Assembly (NCBI RefSeq): GCF_000519185.1
Contig: NZ_JAFA01000007.1
Location: 1-64,000, forward strand
Length of the DNA stretch: 64,000 bases
Source of the DNA: Paraburkholderia nodosa DSM 21604
GTDB lineage: Bacteria; Pseudomonadota; Gammaproteobacteria; Burkholderiales; Burkholderiaceae
Direction of reading: 5' to 3'
The notes beneath the pieces were generated by a model. That model made no database searches and was not told the DNA's origin. It worked only from the letters and a program-made list of their open reading frames with translations. A program made the translations under genes and the position numbers. This document shows, one piece after another, positions 50,940 to 59,787 of the stretch. Numbering within the stretch: the stretch's first letter is position 1; every line of letters begins with the position of its first letter.

Positions 50940-50940
50940 G

Positions 50941-53409
50941 ATGGTCGCCCGGTCTGAACTCATCGACGTGGCCGAACGCGAGGTCGTGCTTGCGGACTTC
51001 GTGCCGTTTTCATCGCACGTCGACGACCACGTGATCCGTACGCGCGAAGGCGACTATCTGCGCGTATGGAAGATCGCCGGGATTGCCTTCGAGGCGGCTG
51101 ATCCCGGCGACATTCTGGTGCGTCATGAAGGGTTCAACCAGCTCGTGCGCAGCCTGCCGGGCGGCAACGTGGGACTCTGGTCGCACCGGATTCGCCGGCG
51201 CGTGACGGACCACTTCGCCACGCCGTACGGCAACCCGTTCTGCCAGGCACTCGCCACGCGTTACTACGCGAGCTTTGCCGGCTACCGGATGATGGCCAAC
51301 GAGCTGTACCTGACGGTCGTGTACCGGCCGCATCGCACGCGCCTGGGGCGTTTTTTCAGCCAGGCGGCGCGGCGCACGCCAGACGACATCCGGCGCGACG
51401 AGCACGAGGCGCTGAAGGTGATGGCCGGGATTGCTGCCCAGGTCGAATCGGGCCTCAAGGCGTGGGATCCGGTGGCCCTTGGCGTCTACAGGAAGCCGGC
51501 CCTCTGCACGCAGCGCCCCGTGCGTTTTTCGGCGGCACTCGAGTTTCTGGGTTACCTCGTCAATGCGCTATGGGAGCCGGTGCCGGTTCCGTCTGCGCGT
51601 ATCGCCGAGGCACTGCCGACGTCGCGGCTATTCTTCCACACCGAGAAGGTGGAGATCCGCATGCCGGGCGCGACGCGCTATGCAGCGCTGCTCGACCTGA
51701 AGGACTACCCGGAGGAAACGGAGCCCGGGATGCTCGACGGTCTGCTGTACGGCGACTTTGAGTACATCGAGACACAGAGCTTCACGATTCTCGATCGTCC
51801 CACGGCGAAGGCGGCGCTTGAGCGCCAGCGCAACCAGCTCATTGCGGGCGAGGACGTGGCCGTATCGCAGGTCAAGGCGATGGACCGCGCGCTGGACGAC
51901 CTGATCAATGGTGACTTCGTGCTAGGCGATTATCACTATTCGCTGGCCGTGCTCGGCGACCGCCCGGATGAGGTGGCGCGGCACGTGGCGAAGGCGCGCA
52001 CGCAGCTCGCCGACGTGGGCTTTCAGACCGCGCTCGTTGATCTGGTGGCGGACGCTGCGTGGTTCGCGCAGCAGCCGGGCAACTGGCGCTACCGGCCTCG
52101 CGAGGCGAAGCTCACGTCGCGCAACTTCTGTGGACTCGCGAGCCTGCACAACTTCGCGACGGGCAAGCGCGACGGCAACCCGTGGGGCGAGGCGATCACG
52201 ATCGTGAAGACGCCGAGTGGTCAGCCACTGTATCTGAACTTCCACGCGACCCCGGAAAAGAAGGATTCCGGCGACGAGAAGGCGCTTGCCAATACCCAGA
52301 TCATCGGGCAGGCAGGCGCGGGCAAGACAGTCCTTGAGCTATTCCTGCTCGCCATGGCGATGAAGTATGGCGTCACGGGTGTCGTCTACGACAAGGACCG
52401 TGGCACCGAGATCGGCGTACGCGCGATGGGTGGCCACTACACGGTCTTTCACCGGGGTGTCCCCACGGGACTTAATCCATTCCAGCTCGAACCCGACGAG
52501 GCGGTGCTGGACTTCTGGGAGCGGCTCGTTCGCCGGCTCGTCGATGGCGGTGCGTCGCTTTCGGCCAGGGACGAACTCGACGTTTCGCGCGCGGTAAGAG
52601 AGGTGGCCCGTATGGCGCGGCCGCTGCGTCGCCTGTCGATGGTACGGCAACTGATGCCGGCCGTGGGCGAGAACAGCCTGCACGCACGACTCACCAAATG
52701 GTGTGCGGGTGGACGGCTTGGCTGGGTACTGGACAACCCGTCGGACCTGCTGGATTTCAGCCACAACCAGCTGTTCGGTTTCGACGATACCGAACTGCTG
52801 GATGATCCCGAAGTGTCGACGCCGGTGACGATGTATCTGTTGCACCTGACCGAAAGCCTGATCGACGGGCGGCGTTTCATCTATGTGATGACCGAGTTCT
52901 GGAAGCGTCTGGGTGACCCGGTATTCACGGACTTCGCAAACAACAGGCAGAAAACGATTCGCAAGCAAAACGGTCTGGGCATCTTTGACACGCAGTCACC
53001 CGCGGACGTCCTGCGCAGCCCTATCGCTCGGGCGCTCATCGAGCAGACCGCGACGTTCTTCTTCCTGCCGAACCCGCGCGCGGACTACGACGACTATGTG
53101 CATGGCTTCAAGCTGACCGAGGCGGAGTTCAACATCGTGCGCACGCTCGGGGAGAACAGCCGCCTGTTTCTCGTCAAGCAGGGGCACCGGTCCGCGATTG
53201 GCCGGCTGGATCTCGCAGGGCTCGGCGACGTGCTCGACGTGCTGTCAGGGACGACCGACAACGTCGAACTGCTCGACGGCATCCGCGCTGAGTTCGGCGA
53301 CGAACCGGCTGCCTGGCTGCCGGTGTTTCATGAGCGGCTGACAAGGCGACGTGCGACTGGCGTCGCGCGGAGCCCGCTGACCCCGCGCGCATCAGGAAGA
53401 GGTGCATGA
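50941..53409 (+). CDS. virB4: VirB4 ATPase
   Basis: An 822-residue CagE/TrbE/VirB4 ATPase that powers pilus assembly and transfer. Walker A is QIIGQAGAGKTVLEL, and the Walker B region reads RRFIYVMTEFWKRLGDP. In this region the usual Asp before the catalytic Glu is Thr (MTEFW). The C-terminal QTIRKQNG-like segment (NNRQKTIRKQNGLG) and FDTQSPADVL match the family. The ATG at 50941 follows virB3 directly; longer in-frame starts overlap virB3 and are rejected. Confidence 0.92.
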   Translation: MVARSELIDVAEREVVLADFVPFSSHVDDHVIRTREGDYLRVWKIAGIAFEAADPGDILVRHEGFNQLVRSLPGGNVGLWSHRIRRRVTDHFATPYGNPFCQALATRYYASFAGYRMMANELYLTVVYRPHRTRLGRFFSQAARRTPDDIRRDEHEALKVMAGIAAQVESGLKAWDPVALGVYRKPALCTQRPVRFSAALEFLGYLVNALWEPVPVPSARIAEALPTSRLFFHTEKVEIRMPGATRYAALLDLKDYPEETEPGMLDGLLYGDFEYIETQSFTILDRPTAKAALERQRNQLIAGEDVAVSQVKAMDRALDDLINGDFVLGDYHYSLAVLGDRPDEVARHVAKARTQLADVGFQTALVDLVADAAWFAQQPGNWRYRPREAKLTSRNFCGLASLHNFATGKRDGNPWGEAITIVKTPSGQPLYLNFHATPEKKDSGDEKALANTQIIGQAGAGKTVLELFLLAMAMKYGVTGVVYDKDRGTEIGVRAMGGHYTVFHRGVPTGLNPFQLEPDEAVLDFWERLVRRLVDGGASLSARDELDVSRAVREVARMARPLRRLSMVRQLMPAVGENSLHARLTKWCAGGRLGWVLDNPSDLLDFSHNQLFGFDDTELLDDPEVSTPVTMYLLHLTESLIDGRRFIYVMTEFWKRLGDPVFTDFANNRQKTIRKQNGLGIFDTQSPADVLRSPIARALIEQTATFFFLPNPRADYDDYVHGFKLTEAEFNIVRTLGENSRLFLVKQGHRSAIGRLDLAGLGDVLDVLSGTTDNVELLDGIRAEFGDEPAAWLPVFHERLTRRRATGVARSPLTPRASGRGA

Positions 53410-54575
53410 TGAGCGGCCTTTTCACGGCGGTCGGCGGCACGCTGGAGAACGGTATGTCGACGTATGTCACAAGCGTGTCCTCGGCACTCTCGAGCGCGCT
53501 GGTGCCCGTCGTCACGACCGCCCTGACCATCTGGGTGATCGCGTATGGATTCGCCGTGGTGCGTGGCGAGGCCCACGAGTCGGTCCCCGCCTTTGTTTGG
53601 CGCGCAATGAGGGTGGCCATCACACTGGCCTTCGCGCTCGGCGCGGGCCTCTACCAGTCACAGGTGGTTGCCGCCGTCGAGGGCGCCACGACGGGCCTCG
53701 CGCAGACGATCCAGATCGCGGCTGCGAATGCGGGAGCAGGCAACGCCGGCTGCGGGACGGTGAGCGGCAGCGAAGTGGCAGGTACGAGTGCGTCCGCCAT
53801 TTACCAGACCCTGGACTGCTACGACCGGCAGATCGACATCGTGATGGATGCGTACTTCGACAGGGCGACACACGAAGGCTTGAGTGTCAGCGGCTTCGTT
53901 GCAGGCATCGGTGATCTGGCTGGCGGCTTCATTGTGGGGCTGGGCGGGGCCATTTTCCTGATGGTCCTCGCCTTCGAGGTCACGATGGCGAGGATGCTGC
54001 TGGATCTGGTGCTGGGGTTGGGTCCCGTGTTCATCGCCTGTGGCGCGTTCGGGCCGACGGCACGCTTTTTCGAGGCGTGGACCGCCAAGGTCACGAACTA
54101 TGCGCTCCTGCAGATTCTCATCGCGGCCTTTCTTGGCATGGCACTGACGGCGTTTTCGGCTGATCTCGCGCCGTTCAACGTCACCACTTCATCGCCGGAT
54201 GCGAACGCGTCAGCACTTTCTGCGGCGGGTCAGGCAGTGCTCACCGCTGTTGCGCCGTGGGGTGCTGCATTCGGTCTGCTCATCACGTCACTGTTCCTGG
54301 CCATGATCGGCTGGCAGTTGCCGGCCGTCGCCTCGGGGCTTGCCGGGGGCGCCACGGTGTCTGGATTCGGTGCCTTCATTGCAGGATTTGCGTCGCGCGG
54401 CGCTGTGGGGGGGCTGGGCACCCTCGTTCGGCTCGGGCACGGCCCGCGTCGGCCCGGTGGCCGGATTGATAACGGCGGGCGAGCCAGCGGCGGGAAAGCG
54501 GTCAGCGGTGCCGGCCAGATCCCTGTGTACCAGCGCGCGGCGCGCGAGCACCTGGGCGACCAGGAAAACACGTGA
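53406..54575 (+). CDS. virB6: VirB6/TrbL inner-membrane protein
   Basis: A 389-residue polytopic protein with at least six hydrophobic segments, for example SSALVPVVTTALTIWVIAYG and LLDLVLGLGPVFIACGAFGP; the second is characteristic of VirB6. The cytoplasmic C-tail is Gly/Arg-rich. It starts inside the virB4 stop. Here virB6 precedes virB5, unlike the Agrobacterium order. Confidence 0.88.
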   Translation: MMSGLFTAVGGTLENGMSTYVTSVSSALSSALVPVVTTALTIWVIAYGFAVVRGEAHESVPAFVWRAMRVAITLAFALGAGLYQSQVVAAVEGATTGLAQTIQIAAANAGAGNAGCGTVSGSEVAGTSASAIYQTLDCYDRQIDIVMDAYFDRATHEGLSVSGFVAGIGDLAGGFIVGLGGAIFLMVLAFEVTMARMLLDLVLGLGPVFIACGAFGPTARFFEAWTAKVTNYALLQILIAAFLGMALTAFSADLAPFNVTTSSPDANASALSAAGQAVLTAVAPWGAAFGLLITSLFLAMIGWQLPAVASGLAGGATVSGFGAFIAGFASRGAVGGLGTLVRLGHGPRRPGGRIDNGGRASGGKAVSGAGQIPVYQRAAREHLGDQENT

Positions 54576-54586
54576 GGGTCATCGTC

Positions 54587-55294
54587 ATGATCAGATCAAT
54601 CATCCATATCTGTATGGCCCTCACAGCGGTGGCATCGATCGTCTTCGCGATGCCGTCGGCTCACGCCCAGGGCATCCCGGTCTACGACGCGCAGAACGTC
54701 GTGCAGGCCATCGCCACCGTGGGGCAACTGAAGCAGGAGGTACAGCAGGAGCTCCAGCTGTACCAGTCGCTCAGTGGCGCACGTGGATTTGGGTCGCTCA
54801 TGAGCAATCCGGTCCTGTCGAACTCGCTGCCGCCGAACTGGCAGTCCGTCTATACGGCAATCCAGAACGGCGGATATGCGGGTCTCACGGGCAGTGCACA
54901 GACGCTGCGCTCGGCGAGCGAAATCTACAACTGCGAGGACCAGAGTGGCATTGACCAGCAGGTCTGCCAGCGCGCCCTGAACAAGCCGTTCCAGGACAAG
55001 GCGTTTGGCACCCAGGCGTACCAGACCGAGCTCCAGGAGCTCGACCAGATCCAGGGCCTGATGCAGCAGATCGATGTGACGCAGGACCAGAAGGGCATCT
55101 CGGAGCTGCAGGCGCGTATCCAGATCGAGAGCACAGCGGTCAGCAACGAGATGGCGAAGCTGCAGCTCTTCAGAATGCTGGCCGACTCGGAGGGCCGGCT
55201 GATCGTGGAACAGCAGCAGGAGCTCATGCTTAAGCGCGCCGGCAATACCGCACGGCTGCAGGACCAGATGGTGCCTGCGAGCTTTGGCAACTGA
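54587..55294 (+). CDS. virB5: VirB5-like minor pilin
   Basis: A 235-residue exported protein. The signal peptide ends at PSAHAQGIPVYDAQNV, followed by long amphipathic helices rich in Gln (VGQLKQEVQQELQLYQSL), as in VirB5/TrbJ pilus-tip adhesins. The ATG at 54587 has GAGGG eight bases upstream. A GTG at 54572 that overlaps the virB6 stop is the alternative and would add five residues. Confidence 0.85.
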   Translation: MIRSIIHICMALTAVASIVFAMPSAHAQGIPVYDAQNVVQAIATVGQLKQEVQQELQLYQSLSGARGFGSLMSNPVLSNSLPPNWQSVYTAIQNGGYAGLTGSAQTLRSASEIYNCEDQSGIDQQVCQRALNKPFQDKAFGTQAYQTELQELDQIQGLMQQIDVTQDQKGISELQARIQIESTAVSNEMAKLQLFRMLADSEGRLIVEQQQELMLKRAGNTARLQDQMVPASFGN

Positions 55295-55330
55295 GTTCGC
55301 CTACCGGGTTCGGAAACTGAGGAGATAGAC

Positions 55331-55495
55331 ATGATCCGGGCTTTCGTGGTGATCGCCAGCATTCAGTTAGTCATACTGATGAATGGATGCTCGGACAGTC
55401 CACCCAAACCTGTTCTGCCGGATGGCTCGCACCGGGTTCCGGTGAACCGCGTTGCACCCGTCTCACCCTCGGACGGAGGCGCTCATGAGCAGTGA
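55331..55495 (+). CDS. VirB7-like lipoprotein
   Basis: A 54-residue lipoprotein too small for many gene finders. MIRAFVVIASIQLVILMNGC ends in the lipidated Cys, followed by a Pro-rich mature part (SDSPPKPVLPDGS). The site GGAGATAG precedes it. Its last 11 bases overlap virB8. In VirB systems the lipoprotein stabilises the outer-membrane ring of VirB9 and VirB10. It could instead be an entry-exclusion lipoprotein. Confidence 0.75.
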   Translation: MIRAFVVIASIQLVILMNGCSDSPPKPVLPDGSHRVPVNRVAPVSPSDGGAHEQ

Positions 55496-56198
55496 CCACG
55501 ATTATCGGCGGGCGCTCGATTTCGAGGTGTCGGTCACACATCTGCAGGAGCGCTCGGAGCGCCGCGCATGGTACGTGGCCGCGGCTTGCGTGGTGGTGGC
55601 CATCCTGTGTGCGGTGGCGCTGGCCGTGATGGTCCCGTTTTACCGTGTCGTGCCGTTGCCGATCGAGGTCGATCGTCTGACCGGTGAGGCACAGGTGATC
55701 GACGTGCTCGACGCGAAGCAGGTGCCGATGCGCGAGGTCGAGGACAAGCACTGGGTCGAAGTGTATGTGCGCTCGCGCGAGCGTTACGACTGGGGTCTGC
55801 TGCAGATGGACTATGACCGCGTGCTCGACATGAGCGACGACCGGGTTGCGCGGGACTACCGGGCGATCTACGGGGGGCAGGACGCGCTGGACCGGCGGCT
55901 CGGAGCCAGCACACAGCGTCGCGTGCGCATCCTTTCGACCACACTCGTGCCGGATGAGCCGGGGCACGCCGTCGTGCATATCGAGCAGACGACGTGGAAG
56001 AACGGGATCGATGACGCGCAGCCGCAGCGCTTCGTCATCACGCTGGCCTTCACCTATCGGCCCACCGTCTTCGCGCGGGAGCGCACGGCGATCGAAAACC
56101 CGTTTGGCTTCAAGGTGACGGCATACAGCCGCGATCCCGAATACACGCCTGCGGCTGCCTCGCCGGCGCGACAGCCCGCCAGGGGAGGTACGTCATGA
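55485..56198 (+). CDS. virB8: VirB8 inner-membrane assembly factor
   Basis: A 237-residue bitopic protein. A short cytoplasmic N-terminus, one helix (AWYVAAACVVVAILCAVALA) and a periplasmic NTF2-like domain starting PFYRVVPLPIEVDRLTGEAQ are seen. RERYDWGLLQMDYDRVLDMS is typical. The ATG at 55485 lies inside the lipoprotein gene. It nucleates the channel with VirB9 and VirB10. Confidence 0.9.
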   Translation: MSSDHDYRRALDFEVSVTHLQERSERRAWYVAAACVVVAILCAVALAVMVPFYRVVPLPIEVDRLTGEAQVIDVLDAKQVPMREVEDKHWVEVYVRSRERYDWGLLQMDYDRVLDMSDDRVARDYRAIYGGQDALDRRLGASTQRRVRILSTTLVPDEPGHAVVHIEQTTWKNGIDDAQPQRFVITLAFTYRPTVFARERTAIENPFGFKVTAYSRDPEYTPAAASPARQPARGGTS

Positions 56199-57043
56199 AA
56201 CCGGTCATCTGCCTGAGAACTGTCGCGCTGGCCGTCGCACTGGCCGTCGGGCTCGCAGCGGTATGCAGCGCAGCGCGCGCCTACGATGTACCTGGCTGGT
56301 CGGGCGACTCGCGCGTGCGACAGGTCGCGTACCGGCAGGACGAGGTGGTGCGGGTCATCGCGCAGCGCGGCTTTGCCACACACATCGCGCTCGATCCCAC
56401 CGAGCGCATTCTCGTCGTGGCCCCGGGTGACCGGGATGGATGGCAGGTGCTCGCCAACCGGGGCGACCACGATGTCTATCTCAAGCCGGAGCTTGCAGCG
56501 CACGACACGAACCTCGAAATCCGCACGGACCGGCACAGCTACAGCTTCGACCTCGTGGTCCTGCCGCTGAAGGCCCGCTTCGGCAACGACGACGAGATGT
56601 ATCGCATCACGTTCGTCTATCCCGATGAAGAGGCAGCAAGGACGAAAGCTGCCGATGCTGCTGCTCTTGTGCGCGCGCGCCTCGCGCAGGCGCCGGTGGT
56701 GCGCAATACCGCCTACTCGATGCAGGTGATGCCGCATTCGGAGGACATCGCGCCGAGCGCAGCGTGGGATGACGGGCGCTTTACCTATATCCGCATTCCC
56801 AATAACCGGCGTATCCCCGCGATCTTCCGCGTGGCCGATGGCGACCGCGAGAGCGTCGTTGACCGGCATATGGAAGACGACGTCATCGTTGTGCACGAGG
56901 TAGCCCGACGTTTCGTGCTGCGTCTTGGCGATGAAGTGGTTGGCCTTTGGAACGACGCGTTCGACGTGGACGGCGTACCACCCGAGAATGGCACGACGGC
57001 GACGGGTGTAAAGCGTGTCCTGCGGAGCGGCGGCCATGAATGA
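56195..57043 (+). CDS. virB9: VirB9 outer-membrane core protein
   Basis: A 282-residue periplasmic protein of the VirB9/TrbG/CagX family. The signal peptide ends near CSAARAYDVPGWSGDSRVRQ. HIALDPTERILVVAPGDRDG belongs to the N-terminal domain. The C-terminal DDGRFTYIRIPNNRRIPAIF belongs to the outer-membrane-associated domain. It overlaps virB8 by four bases and virB10 by eight. Confidence 0.92.
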   Translation: MKPVICLRTVALAVALAVGLAAVCSAARAYDVPGWSGDSRVRQVAYRQDEVVRVIAQRGFATHIALDPTERILVVAPGDRDGWQVLANRGDHDVYLKPELAAHDTNLEIRTDRHSYSFDLVVLPLKARFGNDDEMYRITFVYPDEEAARTKAADAAALVRARLAQAPVVRNTAYSMQVMPHSEDIAPSAAWDDGRFTYIRIPNNRRIPAIFRVADGDRESVVDRHMEDDVIVVHEVARRFVLRLGDEVVGLWNDAFDVDGVPPENGTTATGVKRVLRSGGHE

Positions 57044-58253
57044 GGAATCGCCACGCAATGTGATTGCGCCCTGGGGTGTAGACGAGGGCGACCCCGCAAA
57101 GGTTACGCAAACTACAAACGGTGACCCTGGGAGACAGCCCGCCGATCGCGGCATGCCGGAACTGGGGCAGCAGGGGGGGCGGCCGCGGGCATGGTGGTTC
57201 GCGCCGCTGCTGGTTGTCGCGGCCGTGGTCGGTGCAGCAGTCTGGACGATCCACGGGTTTCTTGAGCGGCACGAAGCGGCCGAGAAGGCGAGGCGCGATG
57301 CCGTGCAGGAACAGCCGTCCCAGGGGCGCGTGTTCGGCGATGGGCCCACCGCGGCGTCATCGGCGACGGGTGTGGCAAGCGCAGCCGTGGCAGCCGGTGC
57401 GGCTGCGTCCGTCGCCGTTGCCGCCGCGCCGCGCCAGGTGCCTGTGCATACCGCACCGGTTCGCAGCTACTACGATGCGCCGCTGCTCGCGACAGGCGGT
57501 AACGGTGCTGCCGGTGGCGAGCCTGATACGGCTGCATCAATCTCCGCAGCTTCTTCCGGCATGCAACCGAACGTGACGGTTGCGTCCGGCAGCCAGTCAC
57601 AGGGTAGCAGCCCGCTTGCCCAGGCGCTCACGCCGACCGTGACGCCAATGGTGCGCGCGGGGTTTCTGGGCAACCGCAGCCTCATTCTCGCAGAAGGCGC
57701 CAAGATCGACTGCGCGGGTGACACCGCTTTCGATTCGACCCAGGCCGGTATCTCGAGCTGCACGGTGACGAAAAACGTGTATTCGGATGACGGCCATGTC
57801 GTGCTGATCGAACGCGGTTCGCAGATCAACAGCGAATACCGCTCGAACCTGGCACCCGGCCAGAAGCGCGTGTTCATCCTGTCAGCGCGAATCAGGACGC
57901 CCGAAGGCGTGACGGTCGAGATCGATTCGCCAGCCGCGGATGCGCTCGGACGCATGGGCGTGGGCGGGTACGTGAACAACCACTGGGGCGAGCGCATCGG
58001 TGCCGCCATGCTGCTCGGCCTGACGCAGGATGCGATCGGCTATCTCGCCACACGAGGCGGCAACGGCAACGGTTCGGTCGTCTTCGAAAACACACAGCAG
58101 CAGGGCAATGACATGGCCTCGCGCGTGCTGGACAGCACAATCAACATCCCGCCCACGCTCTCGCAGAACCAGGGTGCGGAGTTCACGATTGTCGTCGCGC
58201 GGGACCTGGACTTCAGTCCGGTCTACGCGCTCGAGCCGGAGGGCACGCGATGA
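57036..58253 (+). CDS. virB10: VirB10/TrbI channel protein
   Basis: A 405-residue protein that spans the envelope. It has a cytoplasmic tail, one inner-membrane helix (WWFAPLLVVAAVVGAAVWTI), a long Ala/Pro-rich periplasmic linker, and the TrbI barrel domain. Barrel features are LAEGAKIDCAGDTAFDSTQA, VEIDSPAADALGRMGVGGYV and VVARDLDFSPVY. The ATG at 57036 is within the virB9 end; an upstream ATG would add seven residues. Confidence 0.92.
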   Translation: MNEESPRNVIAPWGVDEGDPAKVTQTTNGDPGRQPADRGMPELGQQGGRPRAWWFAPLLVVAAVVGAAVWTIHGFLERHEAAEKARRDAVQEQPSQGRVFGDGPTAASSATGVASAAVAAGAAASVAVAAAPRQVPVHTAPVRSYYDAPLLATGGNGAAGGEPDTAASISAASSGMQPNVTVASGSQSQGSSPLAQALTPTVTPMVRAGFLGNRSLILAEGAKIDCAGDTAFDSTQAGISSCTVTKNVYSDDGHVVLIERGSQINSEYRSNLAPGQKRVFILSARIRTPEGVTVEIDSPAADALGRMGVGGYVNNHWGERIGAAMLLGLTQDAIGYLATRGGNGNGSVVFENTQQQGNDMASRVLDSTINIPPTLSQNQGAEFTIVVARDLDFSPVYALEPEGTR

Positions 58254-59377
58254 ACTCCCCGGTCCATGCCCTGGGCGAAGCCCCGGTCCTGGCAGATACC
58301 CTACTGCCGAGGCTGGCAGAGGACGCGTCGGTGCGCGAGCTGATGCGGCCGTTCGCGGGCCTCCTCGATGACCCGGCCGTCACGGAGCTGGTGATCAACC
58401 GCCCGCAACGTGTGCTGACGGAGACGCACCTCGGATGGCACGCGCATGACTGCGCGGAGCTCGACTTCGAGCGTCTGATGTCGTTTGCGGTCGCGATCGC
58501 GACGCTCACGAACCAGGAAGTCTCAGCGCTGCATCCGGTGCTCTCCGCGCTGCTGCCGGGTGATGCGCGCATCCAGATCGTGATCCCGCCGGTGGTGCCT
58601 GCACGTACCGTGTCGGTGACGATCCGCCGCCCGTCCTCGCGCGAGAAGACGCTCAATGCGTACGAAAGCGAAGGCCTGTTCGCCCGGACAACGTGGCACC
58701 GTCCGGCCGGACTCGATGAGGCAATGCCTGCGTTGCGTGAGCTCGATCGCGAGCTCGTCAGGTACCTCGAAGCGCGCGAATTTCCGGCGTTCTTCGAACT
58801 GGCAGTGCGCGGCCGGCTGAACCTCGCAATTGTGGGCAACACGGGTTCGGGCAAGACGAGTTTCATGAAGGTGCTGTGCCGGTACATCCCGGATACCGAG
58901 CGCATCGTGACGATCGAGGATGTGCGCGAGCTCTTCATCCGTCACATCGAGAACTGCGTTCACCTGATCTACAGCAAGGGCGGTCACGCTCAGGCGCGCG
59001 TGATGCCTGCGGACCTGATCGCCAGCACGATGCGCATGCGCCCAGACCGCGTTCTGCTCGCCGAACTTCGGGGCAGCGAGGCGTACGACTTCCTGAAGTT
59101 ACTGACGACGGGGCACTCGGGTTCCATCACGAGCTATCACGCGTCGAGCGCCGCGGTGGCCATCGACCGGTTCGCGCTGATGGCGAAGGAACATCCGGAA
59201 GCGGCGACGTGGGACGCCGCGGCACTGCGCCGGCTGCTCTTCATGACCATCGATGGGGTGGCGCACATGGAAGCCAGTGCAATTTTCGATGGATCAGGCG
59301 AGCAGACCGGCCGGCACTGGTCGATGACGGAAGTCCGGTTCGATCCGCTGCACCGCCATCAGGTGGATTTTCAGTGA
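58250..59377 (+). CDS. virB11: VirB11 traffic ATPase
   Basis: A 375-residue hexameric secretion ATPase. Walker A is VGNTGSGKTSFMK, Asp box TERIVTIEDVRELF, Walker B RMRPDRVLLAELRGSEAYDF and His box LTTGHSGSITSYHASS. It starts inside the virB10 stop. It switches the system between pilus building and substrate transfer with VirB4 and VirD4. Confidence 0.94.
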   Translation: MNSPVHALGEAPVLADTLLPRLAEDASVRELMRPFAGLLDDPAVTELVINRPQRVLTETHLGWHAHDCAELDFERLMSFAVAIATLTNQEVSALHPVLSALLPGDARIQIVIPPVVPARTVSVTIRRPSSREKTLNAYESEGLFARTTWHRPAGLDEAMPALRELDRELVRYLEAREFPAFFELAVRGRLNLAIVGNTGSGKTSFMKVLCRYIPDTERIVTIEDVRELFIRHIENCVHLIYSKGGHAQARVMPADLIASTMRMRPDRVLLAELRGSEAYDFLKLLTTGHSGSITSYHASSAAVAIDRFALMAKEHPEAATWDAAALRRLLFMTIDGVAHMEASAIFDGSGEQTGRHWSMTEVRFDPLHRHQVDFQ

Positions 59378-59391
59378 AAGGAGGGCAAGCC

Positions 59392-59787
59392 ATGGACGTC
59401 GGAAAGGCAACCGGAACGGCACGGTCAACCATCGTGTATCACGTAGTGCGCGCGCTGGTGATGATGGCGATTGTGGCTGCGGCTGCTGGTGGTCTGGTAC
59501 TCGCTCTATGGCTCGCATCTTTTTTCTTCGTCGCGAGCCAGCATCTCAATCCGCTTCATGCGGGTTTGCATGCCTGGGTCGATGCAGCGCTGGCTTGGTA
59601 CGACGGACGTTTGCCAAAGCAGGGGCGCGCGAAGCTCGCCGGTGCGGCGCTGTTTGGCCTTGTGCTCGCGTTTGGCGCGCCCGCGTCTGGCGTGTATGCG
59701 CTTCTGGACCGTTCCAGTCGTCGGCGTCTGCATGGCAGCGCGCGGTTTGCCAACGAGGCGGACATCCGCCGGGCAGGGCTGCTATGA
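59392..59787 (+). CDS. VirD4 N-terminal membrane part (separate frame)
   Basis: A 131-residue protein with a strong AGGAGG site before ATG 59392. It contains two hydrophobic segments (ALVMMAIVAAAAGGLVLALW and AALFGLVLAFGAPASGVYAL) and ends RRRLHGSARFANEADIRRAG. That is exactly the segment which, in one-piece VirD4 proteins, continues into the nucleotide-binding domain. The stop overlaps the start of the next frame (ATGA). The coupling protein is therefore encoded in two parts, either by a frameshift or as two coupled subunits. Confidence 0.75.
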   Translation: MDVGKATGTARSTIVYHVVRALVMMAIVAAAAGGLVLALWLASFFFVASQHLNPLHAGLHAWVDAALAWYDGRLPKQGRAKLAGAALFGLVLAFGAPASGVYALLDRSSRRRLHGSARFANEADIRRAGLL

